From Letharia columbiana (lineage: Eukaryota > Ascomycota > Lecanoromycetes > Lecanorales > Parmeliaceae): 64,000 nucleotides of DNA. A program made the position numbers and the translations under genes. The notes below the pieces were generated by a model. That model did no database searches. It had not been told where the DNA came from and was given only the letters and a program-made list of their open reading frames with translations. Each line of letters starts with the position of its first letter. Position 1 is the first letter of the stretch. The stretch covers positions 124,001 to 188,000 of the forward strand of contig NW_023501113.1 in NCBI RefSeq assembly GCF_014066305.1, written 5' to 3'. Of this stretch, positions 51,111-60,140 are shown in pieces.

Positions 51111-51671
51111 TCAAAGAGAAGCGTACTGAACTCCTGTGCCGTATGGATCTAACCCAGTAGTCCGAATTGGTTTCCCCGTCCTCAGTGCCAATTTAACTTT
51201 TGAGGCACCGACGATTACGTACCTTAGACCCCACAGGTTGACAACATCCAGGATCTCTTCTCAATTCTGAGCAGCATCATGATACTGATTCTGTGCAAAA
51301 TCTTCTTCGGGGGGCAATTTTGTCATGCACGACGGCTGCGCGAGTGTGCTACTCAATTTCCTCACTCCGGGACCTTTTGTTGGACATCTGAAAACGTCTG
51401 TACGCCAATATGAAATCGAAGTTGAGGCGTTGCGGGCCCGTGAGCTTTGAATTGCACGGGTGTTGCTCTCCGATACTTTGCTCCACACGCTAAAGCCGTA
51501 AACAAATATACCATGCCAATAATCTTCACCTAGGCCGCAAGTATGAACACATGATCCCAATCTTGGCCTCATCCCCAACCGAACATGACATAATCCTTCA
51601 AATGAGGCGCTGGCAATTTGTCTGATGTTCCGTGGGTGTGACGCTCGCCAAGACTTACCTTTGCCACTCAT
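51111..51671 (-). pseudogene. Decayed unknown gene fragment
   Basis: One minus-strand frame is open from about 51671 to 51111 apart from a single TGA at 51261-51263. After that stop it reads EEILDVVNLWGLRYVIVGAS, then KPIRTTGLDPYGTGVQYASL, which looks like real protein. The first part contains GLGEDYWHGIFVYGFSVWSK and ends PEEDFAQNQYHDAAQN. The family is not recognised. It lies on the strand of the protease pseudogene and could be a separate gene or its displaced 3' end. Confidence 0.35.
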
Positions 51672-52338
51672 GGCTTTTGGTCAGGGTTATAGGGATTCTA
51701 GAAGCTAGAAGATGTTTAGCACCTGCTTTTTCTTTACCAGGACTGAGACGTGTCACGGCTCTCTGTTCCCAACTTGGTGCCTTGCAAATTCGGCTGATCT
51801 GTCATGCCGGTTTCGGATTGGTGACTAGCAAGGCAAGCTTTGAAGTCTGATAGGAAAGGCGAAGACATGACGTTTTGGATACTACATGGGGGCCCACGCA
51901 TTTCTGGGTTTGAATAGTAGAGTGCCATAATAGGAAGGTTGTTCTCGGAAATTAAGAAGGGAGCGATAGGGATATCTCCCACTTGCCCAAGAATAGGCGA
52001 ATAAAGATGATCTACATACCGCGCGGGCCGATTCCCCCTGATGGGAAGGTGGTCTGAGGCTAGAGTCCTCGGGACACGCTATTTGTATCTGCAACTGCAC
52101 AACGCAGACTGTCGGTCGAGAGATCCCACCGTACCTCACTCGTTTTTGGTACCAACTTTCTCGTTATCTCTCCAGAGTTACGTGACACTTACTTGCACGG
52201 TACGACGGCCCGGAGTGGTCTTTCCACATACCCGTGCGCCCAAGAACCCCACTACCGCCTCTGGCATGCTGTTGCCGGACGCCATCAACGATGTGGGGAT
52301 AGATTTAACGCAACGTAGAGCCCCACACCTCGTGCATC
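51672..52338. other. Intergenic or decayed coding DNA
   Basis: A minus-strand stretch near 51980-51735 reads IAPFLISENNLPIMALYYSN and SPFLSDFKACLASHQSE, which looks coded but has no start, splice context or recognised family. The rest gives nothing. Confidence 0.35.
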
Positions 52339-53345
52339 TCACTTAAGATCGGCAGAAATTCCTCCCGCCACTCTCGACATATTGGTCATGGATCTGGAAA
52401 GGCTGGCATTGAGAAAGTTCCAGACTGGTGGATCCAGATTCCAAGGAACCATGTCCCAAACCATGTGTTCGCCACCATTCGATCGTCTCCACCCAGCTGT
52501 CGTAGCCAGGAAATTGTACACGAGGTCGGGTCCCATTGCCATTTCTCCAACCGCCATGAGCCACGCTACAACGCCGGCTACGAGTGGAGTAGCTGGGTAT
52601 GAATGTTAGCGGTACTCTTTCCTCGAGCGTTTCGGTCTGCTTACAGAACGAGGTCCCAGTGTCGATTCTGTACGCCGATATTAATGTAGCCGAAGCACGT
52701 TGGATCTGGACGACAGGTGCATGTATCTGCGGATATTCCCGCCTTCCTGTCTTCTGAGAAGTCCAATGTATTTCACCGTAGTTGTCACAATTCCCCATGA
52801 CCACGAGGGTTGGTATTGCTGCGTAAAGACTGAACGCTGCAGGGGCCGTATCCACCATCCTACGATCTTTACTTGTAGTGCATCGCTGCCAGCAGCACAG
52901 ACAATCAAGACGTCTAGGGTCCGCAAAGCCTCCATCGCTTTGTAAACTGCTTGTCAGAGATCATCTTGCGGATCCAATGGGAAGGGGACGGGGTCTATCG
53001 AGCCCCGAATACACCACATGATTTCGGCAAGAGAGGCTGTGCTGTAGTCGGGCATTTTGACAAAATCAGGCTTTTCTCTTTTGGAAAAGCCATATATCCT
53101 GCCTGCTGCTTCGCTGACGGTGCAGGTACTATAGCCAAAGTACTTCGATGGCGCTTCTGTCTTTTTCATGCCATCTTTGTATATCTGTAATCGGTCCAGA
53201 GCCACTCGATATGAGCGCCACCAGCAAGCTCTGTAACAGCGGCTGTGATGTTTTGTACCGCCTTCTCAGTGATGGATTCACGGGCCAGACGGTGTACTCG
53301 TCATCGGCGGGCCCGCATTCGCATTCATAGGTAAGAGGGTCATTG
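52339..53345 (-). pseudogene. Subtilisin-like serine protease (peptidase S8) pseudogene
   Basis: Reading right to left on the minus strand: an N-terminal part with YECECGPADDEYTVWPVN and ITEKAVQNITAAVTELAGG, a His block reading GYSTCTVSEAAGRIYG, then FVKMPDYSTASLAEIM, then ALRTLDVLIVCAAGSDAL, then TLVVMGNCDNYGEI, then the Ser block GTSFSTPLVAGVVAWL. The Ser block is formed by removing a GT-AG intron at 52593-52644 (branch CTAAC). It ends at TGA 52339-52341. Defects: the catalytic His-Gly is Tyr-Ser (codons 53133-53128), an in-frame TGA lies at 52954-52956, the oxyanion-hole Asn of AAGN is Ser, there is a frame change near 53215, and there is no room for the Asp block. The His changes are C:G to T:A in CpA context, as RIP makes. 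Confidence 0.7.
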
Positions 53346-53660
53346 CTGGAGCTATGCCAACTCGCGATGGTACAGACAACATGATCATTTGCTTTCTGAG
53401 GCTTATATCTCAGGAGGACAAGGGGAAGATGAAAAAAAAATAAAAAATAAGGGGGGGGGAAACTGATGGAGAACAAAGCACTGCTATCTATGGCTAATAC
53501 ATGAAAGGTGTGGAATAGCATCCAACGATGTATGAAGGACGCATGTAGAAGGAACTAGACACTCTGACTATACTTAAGACTTTATGTTAGAAGATCCAAC
53601 GATATGAAGGCATGGAAAAAGCCTCGAGGCAAATCCTGCGAAAATGACAATGCGACAATA
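53346..53660. other. Upstream flank of the protease pseudogene
   Basis: Contains an A/T-rich run followed by eight or more G near 53433-53460. The minus strand may hold the first exon (ANDHVVCTIASWHSSSNDP precedes the cysteine-rich part), but no signal peptide or start could be fixed. Confidence 0.35.
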
Positions 53661-53873
53661 GGGGCTATCAAAGTTACTTCTACTTATGATAAGTAGAAAT
53701 GCAATAAGCTACTAGTTCTTTGAAAGCACCTTATCTATTTCGACTTATGAATAATAACTATTTCTTCTTCTTCTTAAATAGTCTCGTAGTAATAATACCG
53801 TGTTAACTATATTCGATATAGGGCCTTAGTGGATATAAACGGCCGGAGAACGCCTTCTAATAGTGGTCTATGG
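53661..53873 (-). mobile_element. Partial TIR element, relative of 42411-43002
   Basis: Starts GGGGCTATCAAAGTTACTTC after a TA. It is the reverse complement of about 42770-43000, including ACTATATTCGATATAG and GTCTCGTAGTAATAATA. The other terminus is missing; an LTR-like fragment begins at 53873. Confidence 0.55.
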
Positions 53874-54010
53874 GTTAGCAGCAGCCCCTACGGAGGCCCT
53901 ACGAAGGCTCTATAAGACCCCTATAAGGGCTCTACGGAGGTATTTAGATTCAAATGGGGTGAAGCGTAGACACCCCCGGGACTAAGCTTTTTTCGCCACA
54001 GCTTGACTGG
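53874..54010 (-). repeat. Diverged LTR of the 55794 family
   Basis: Starts GTTAGCAGCAGCCCCTACGG and contains AGACACCCCCGGGACTAAGC then TTTTTTCG. This is the reverse complement of the 96-bp LTR at 55794-55889 with an inserted middle. Confidence 0.5.
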
Positions 54011-55788
54011 GGGCTAGTGAGGGAGAGGTATAGCACACACTTATAGCAGGATAGCCGAGATTGCCATGTTGGAAGAGCCTTGAATAGGCCGTGTCCCTCC
54101 TGTTTTTTACTCTTTATTCTTGTTCCTCTCGTCGTAAGAAGAGGTTTTTTAGACTTTTTCCTTCCTGATATCAGACGAAAGGAATTTTCATTTAAAAAAT
54201 ACATTATTCTTTCACTTATATCGTTATTATTTAGTCACTATTAATAGTCTCTAAGCGTTCTTATAAGCCTATCGTAAAGGCTATAACTATACGTTAGACT
54301 ATTACTATTAAACTATTACCTCTATAAGAATCGTCTATAAGATCTATAAGAGAGCTCTCTAATAAACCCTTATCTCCCTCTATTCTCGCTATATCTTCTA
54401 TTTATTAGCTAGATTCTTTAGTAAAACCGCTTACCTCGTTAGAGTCGATTTTTAATCTCTATATTATTTAATTATAACTCGTTTATTAGAAACTTAAATA
54501 AGAATAAGCTAATAAGAATAATATATTTTACGATTACGACGAACTCGCACGTATATAGAACGAGGTTAATAAGATTCGTATTCCTCGCTAGTTAACTATC
54601 TTTATTATATATTAGCTTATATTCTAAGTCTCTATATTATCGACTTATTAATTTTTTCTATTCGCTTTATCTCCTTAGCTATTATCTATATCTCTTTAAA
54701 TTTTATAATTAACTTTAGCTCTATCGTAATAGAGAATATTAATATTATCTAAGATAAAAGTAGTATCGCGTCGCTTCTTTTTATACTAAGGTAATAACTC
54801 TATAATAGCCTCTCTTCTTCTTTATTTTAAAGCGATAAATCTAAAATATATTAAATAAATCTATTATAAAACGTTTAATGTTAAATATCTTAATAAGTTA
54901 TTTAATAGCTTTATTAATCGCCTCGCTAGTAATAATAAGAAGATTAAGAAATTTAAAGAGCTTCTTCGATACTTCGAGATTTATAGTTAAATTATATATT
55001 TCTTTATCTATAAAACGATTATCTTACTTCTTTAAGAAGCCTTATCGAATTATCGCTACTATATTTCTAATCTATTAACTATTTATATCTTTTAATTAAT
55101 ATACTATTTCTATAAGATCTTCGTCTATAATAGAATTTAGCTTTATTAAGACGATATTTATATATAGCGAATATTCGATAATTACTTAGAAAATCGAATT
55201 CTAAGATAGCGACTCTCGTCGGCTTAACTAAGAGTTTATTTATTATATAATTTACGTCTAAGTTAGACTCTATTTTAGATATATTATAATATTACTTTTA
55301 TATCTTTTTACTAAAATATATAAAACTCTTAATTATTCTACTATAATTAATTTAATTATAATAAACTCTATAACTCTTAAAACTATTATTATTTATATAT
55401 ATATAACGTATATAGTCTATTATATTCTATTATTAGCTATATTAACGAAATCTTCGCTAATATTATCTCGCTAAATATAAGACTCTCTCTTATTTCTCGA
55501 TTATAATTAATATTAAAAAGTCTTAAGTCGATAGTCGAGTTATTTCTATATATACTTATCTCGCTAAGTAAGTCTCTATTAAAAAGACGTAATTTATTAA
55601 AGAAAGACGACTAAAAGAAATAACTTAAGAATTATCTTAATTAGATATTCGTTAATATCTTATTCGCAATTATCGCCCGCGATATTAAAATAGACTATAA
55701 AGGTTTTAATTAATTACTATTAAGTAAACCCCATCTTAGTACCGCTATAGTATCTGAAATACTATTTAAAAATCTTTAAAAGTAAAAG
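54011..55788 (+). mobile_element. RIP-mutated DNA, probably 5' part of the DIRS-like element
   Basis: Normal composition to about 54190, then RIP-mutated. With the insertion 55794-57502 and one GATAA removed, this sequence joins directly to the reverse transcriptase region. By position it should therefore hold gag and the N-terminal polymerase. No motif confirms this. A 66-codon frame at 54878 has no recognised family. Confidence 0.4.
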
Positions 55789-55793
55789 GATAA

Positions 55794-55889
55794 TGTTAGC
55801 AACTCAGCTAAAAAAGCTGGTTCCGGGGGTGTCTGCCGTAGGGCCCTTGTAGGGACGTCGCAGGGCCCCCGTGGGGGCTGCTGCTAACA
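55794..55889. repeat. Left 96-bp LTR of the miniature element
   Basis: Ends are TGTTAGCA and TGCTAACA, perfect 8-bp inverted termini. Contains the palindrome CAGCTAAAAAAGCTG. Confidence 0.75.
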
Positions 55890-56249
55890 ATACCTCCCCC
55901 TCTAGGGGGCTCGTCCTCGAGCTCCGAAGATGGTGCAAAACTCGCGACGTCCCGGGGACTCTTCCCCGAAAGATCCACGATTTTAAGGACAACATGCCCT
56001 GTGCTCCGGGGTTTACTCCCCCGAAGATTTCTAAATGCCCGCTCATATTGCGGGGCTTGAAATTTGCCACTGGGGTTTTTGCCCACGGGGCTACCAAGTG
56101 AAAGGCCTTTGGCCCGCCTTCGCACCGGTACAATGTGGGAATGGGGCTGTATTCCGGGCCTGTGGCCCCGCCTTAGCGCACACAAAATATGTGCTGGGGC
56201 GCGGGCTTCCCAGTAGTGAAAAGCTTGCCGAGTACTGGTTTTTGACTGT

Positions 56250-56496
56250 TTAATTCTCAGGGAGACCCCCTAAAACCCCTCGGACCCTTCGGGGGCTCTT
56301 TAAGGGCTCTCCGTCTCCGAGGGCTTCTATCGGAGGGGCTGTCAAAGCAAGCTCGAAATTTGATTATTTTAGTAATATTTGATTGATTTCGAGCTTGCTT
56401 TAATAGCCCCTTCGATAGAAGCCCTCGGAGATGGAGAGTCCTTAAAGAGCTTCGAAGAATTTAAGGGATTTTAAGAGATCTAACCCTGAGAATTAA
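56250..56496. repeat. 247-bp foldback element with TTAA ends
   Basis: Two arms of about 109 bp are inverted copies (TTAATTCTCAGGG outward, CAAGCTCGAAAT inward) around an AT-rich loop of about 25 bp. The left arm is GC-richer; differences in the right arm are mostly C-to-T or G-to-A. Both outer ends are TTAA, which could be the target or part of the arm. Confidence 0.7.
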
Positions 56497-57039
56497 GAGA
56501 GATAGTTAATATACTTAGAGGGAGATCCTCTAAAACCCCCCTGACCCTCCGGGGGCTCTTCGAGAGCTCTCCGAGGGCTTCTGCCGGAGGGGCTCTTCTC
56601 GCGAGCTCGATAAATCTTAGTTTTTAGTATATCTTTACGAATACTTTATCAAATTTCGTTTTCGCTACATTATCTAAAAGCGTATAATTAACTCTATAAC
56701 TCTATAAATTTATTTTATTATTATTTATTACGTAACGTTAAAGAAATTAAATAGAATAAATTAATAAAGTTGATATTCGAGGCTCAGCCTTATAATGCTT
56801 CCTCTTTTAAACGTACTCGTGTGCACCCGCGTTTAGCTTAGAAATGAAGAAATAAAGTGAGTTTTAGCTTTAAAATTACGATATCTGAAGACCTAATTGG
56901 TCAACTTTAAATTTATGATTGTCGAATATTTTGTGATTTCAGTCTTGAGTAATGAGAAAGTAAGCTTTCCAATCAGGCCTATTTTGGCCGGCCTCGGGGT
57001 TTCTTTCCCGGGCGTCTGCTTTTTGGGCTTTTTGCCCTG

Positions 57040-57190
57040 GGGCGTTCTGCCCGAAATGTCCTCAATGGAATAGGGCTGTTCTGCCCGAAATGTCCTCAAT
57101 GGAGTAGGGCTGTTCTGCCCGAAAATCTCATTTGTATAGGGCGTTCTGCCCGAAATATGTCCTCATTGAAATAGGGCGTCCTACCCGAAA
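57040..57190. repeat. ~38-bp tandem repeat
   Basis: Five imperfect units containing GGGC(T)GTTCTGCCCGAAA and TGTCCTCAATGGA(A/G)TA, spaced about 38-42 bases. Confidence 0.7.
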
Positions 57191-57406
57191 ATATTCGGCT
57201 TCGGGGCCCGCCTTCGACGTGACTATTACCCGAGCGACCCTCTGAAAAAATTCAAGTTTCTGATTTTTGATGGGGGATTCAAGCGTCCTCGAACCCCCGA
57301 CTCTCAGTAGACTAAGCGTGTCACCCTCGGCTATGGCTAGTGTCGCTTCGGGGTGGCTAGCCAAATTCTTTAGGCTGTCCGATCTGGAATAAAGCGCAGA
57401 CACTAT

Positions 57407-57502
57407 TGTTAGCAACTCAGCTAAAAAAGCTGGTTCCGGGGGTGTCTGCCGTACGGCCCTCGTAGGGACGTCGCAGGGCCCTCGTCGGGGCTGCTTCTAA
57501 TA
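57407..57502. repeat. Right 96-bp LTR of the miniature element
   Basis: Same length and start as the left LTR. It shows several substitutions, including a decayed end TTCTAATA, consistent with RIP-like mutation. Confidence 0.75.
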
Positions 57503-57507
57503 GATAA

Positions 57508-60140
57508 CGACTGTCTAATAAGGTTAGACGTGGAACTCTTAAAATACTTTATTTCGTTCTTATTAAGTCTTATTTCGAAGTATAATAACGACTAAAGAAG
57601 AATTTACGATCTTTTCTTTCTACGGCTATACTTTATTAATTACTATATTTATAAGATCTATAAGATATTCGAGTATATTATATTAAATAATACTATTAAT
57701 ATCTTACTTATCTAAAATAAGAATATAATTATAATTAAGCGAGATCTCGTTAACGTATTTAGATATATCTCTATAGCCGAATCGAACTTTTAACTACTAA
57801 GTTTCTTTTGAAATAGCTTCTATTATATTAATAGATTCTTATTATTTAATCTACGCACCGTACCCTTTATTTTCAATCTATTCGCTAAGATCCTTTATTA
57901 GATACTCGTTATTATTCTATTCTAAAGTATCGTTTTCTACTATCTAGATAACTTCTTCGCTATTCTTTCATTTAACGATAACGTAATTTAATTTAATAAT
58001 AACTTTAATATCGTCTATAATAACTATAATTTAAAGATAAATTATATTAAGAATAAGAAAGATACTTAGATCGAATTTTTAGGAATTAAATTCGATAGCG
58101 AGAAGATAGAGATTAGACTTTCTTTTAATAAGTTAAAAAAGATAAAAAAGTTAGTAAAAGCCCTTTTAAATAAACGAAGTATTCTTTATAACGAGCTTAA
58201 GTTAGCGATAGATCTACTATTTTTCTTCGCTAAAATAATAGTTCTTAATAAGACTTTTCTAAGAAGGCTTTACTTCGTACTATTTAAAAAATAAGAATAT
58301 TATTATATTATCGCTATAATTATAGCGAATTTATACTAATAAAATATCTTTTTATCTAGATAGAATAAGATATAACTACTTCGTCGTATAATTATATATT
58401 ATTATTATTTTATATAGATAAACGCTTCTAATAAGTATAGAATAAGAGGATATATTCTCGAGAATATCGCTACTTATTCTAAATTAGACGATATATTTAA
58501 TATATACTTCGCTATTCGCTATCGTAAGAAGAATATTTAATTTAAAGAGATATTTATTATTCTTATAGTTATTCGTAGATAGCTACCCCGCTTATATTAG
58601 TTATATCTTATACTCTACTATAATAATAGCGCCGTCGTTGAGAATATTTATAATAGTTCTATATATAGATTAATTATAGTATCGCTTAGATAAATAATTA
58701 TACTATTCGCTTAGTACGATATCATTTATAATATAATTTAGATTTCTATTAAGTGAAATACTTTAGTCGACTTACTCTCTTATTTTAAATTTAATAAAAT
58801 TACTAACTTATATTTATAGCTAAACGCTTTTAACTTACGTAGAAATTATTAAGTCGTAATTTATCTAAATTATAATATAAGAAGACTTCTTTAAATTATA
58901 ATATCGCGAGATATCTCTAATAAGATCTTGCTAATAAAATAAGAAGTAGCTATTAAACGGCGAAGGCCTTCTATATCGAATTTTATACCCTATCGAGAAC
59001 TATCGCGTTTCTCGCTATTATTTAATTACTTATCGACTAAATAGTATATCTAGTTAATTATTATATTTAGATTAAATTTATTAAGATCTATTTTATAGAC
59101 GTTTAATTATAATTACTTATCGACTAAATAATATATCTAGTTAATTATTATATTTAGATTAAATTTATTAAGATCTATTTTATAGACGTTCGTTTAGCCT
59201 ACGTAAATATAAAATTCGAAGATCTCGAGATCTTTTATTATCTACTATTATAGCGGGTAATCGTCGATATTTATAGACTACGTGGCGAAGTCGATATTAA
59301 AAAACGTCGTTTAATTACGCGAGATCTACTACTTTATATTCTTATCTAATTTAATAAGACTTCCCTAGAGAAAGTTACCTTATATACTTTCTTTTATCTT
59401 ATATTTATAATATTTCTTTATATAGGCGAATTTATATAATTTTAAACTAAATTCGAGAATAGCGACTTCGAATAATAGTATATTATAAGATATTTAATTA
59501 CGCTATATAGCTACTATATAAAGTTATTACTATTATTCTCAAAGACGAATCTATTTAAAAGAAGAATTACTTTATTTATTATCGCTGTAAATAATAATAT
59601 CTACTCTATTTATTCGCTATAAAACTTATTTACTCGCTTCTCTATTAGTAAGTTATCGCCGCTATTTAATTCGAATAAGACTTTTATAAGATAGTATATT
59701 ATCGCTATACTACGTAATACTCTATATATACTCGATTACTTAAATTACTACTTAAGATACTCTTTTTATAGAAAGATCGCTATCTCCGCGAGGGATATCG
59801 ACTTAATCGATAATAAGATTTAACTATTTAATCGTTAAAAGTCTAACTTATATCGCTTATATATTAAAATATATTTAATTTATATTCTCGCCGTATTATA
59901 TCGCCTTTAGCGTTCTTATATAGTTTAGAATTAATAGTTTTCATTAGATATAAATCTATTTTAAAAGTTTTTTTAAAGTTAAGCTATATAGTAAATCGCT
60001 ATCTATATAATATTAGATCTTAGAATCTAGCTAATTATTATTTAGAACTTATTTATACGTGTAGTTTTCATAGAATATTATACGAGATAGTATTAGTTGC
60101 TATAGCTTAATTAGAGACTAGTAAGAAAGAGATATAATAT
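57508..60140 (+). mobile_element. RIP-mutated DIRS-like retroelement: RT, RNase H, tyrosine recombinase
   Basis: Plus-strand frames with stops read a DIRS-type polymerase. The RT has RTVPFIFNLFAKILY at about 57853, then the catalytic FYYLDNFFAIL at 57935-57967 (YLDD with Asp to Asn). After it come LGIKFDSEKIEIRLSFNKL near 58079 and FAKIIVLNKTFLRRLYFVL near 58228. The RNase H start is INAS near 58417, and a late RNase H region lies near 58760. A tyrosine recombinase follows. Its C-terminal motif is RYSFYRKIAISARD at 59755, then NRKSNLYRLYI with the candidate nucleophile Tyr at 59851-59862. LTR and DDE-integrase signals are absent. The RT-RNase H-recombinase order defines DIRS/Ngaro-type elements. 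It is dead. Terminal repeats were not located. Confidence 0.75.
59024..59197. repeat. In-frame 87-bp tandem duplication in the recombinase region
   Basis: AATTACTTATCGACTAAATA at 59024 recurs at 59111, exactly 87 bases on, and the two copies are almost identical. 87 is 29 codons, so the frame is kept. Confidence 0.8.

Larger units (their letters stand above)
55794..57502. mobile_element. 1,709-bp LTR-flanked miniature element, GATAA target duplication
   Basis: Two 96-bp direct repeats (55794-55889, 57407-57502) begin TGTTAGCAACTCAGC. The left ends TGCTAACA and the right TTCTAATA. Both flanks are GATAA (55789-55793 and 57503-57507). The 1.5-kb interior has no pol genes. It holds a foldback element (56250-56496), a related single arm (about 56518-56620) and a GTTCTGCCCGAAATGTCCTC tandem repeat. 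Minus-strand frames (for example 57128-57415, with SALYSRSDSLKNLASHPEAT) resemble coding sequence but have no recognised family. No primer-binding site is obvious. Best described as a TRIM-like or otherwise deleted LTR element. Confidence 0.7.

Noticed and set aside
55804..56253. Several overlapping frames of 72-125 codons
   Set aside because: They overlap the GC-rich LTR of the miniature element on both strands and share no family features.
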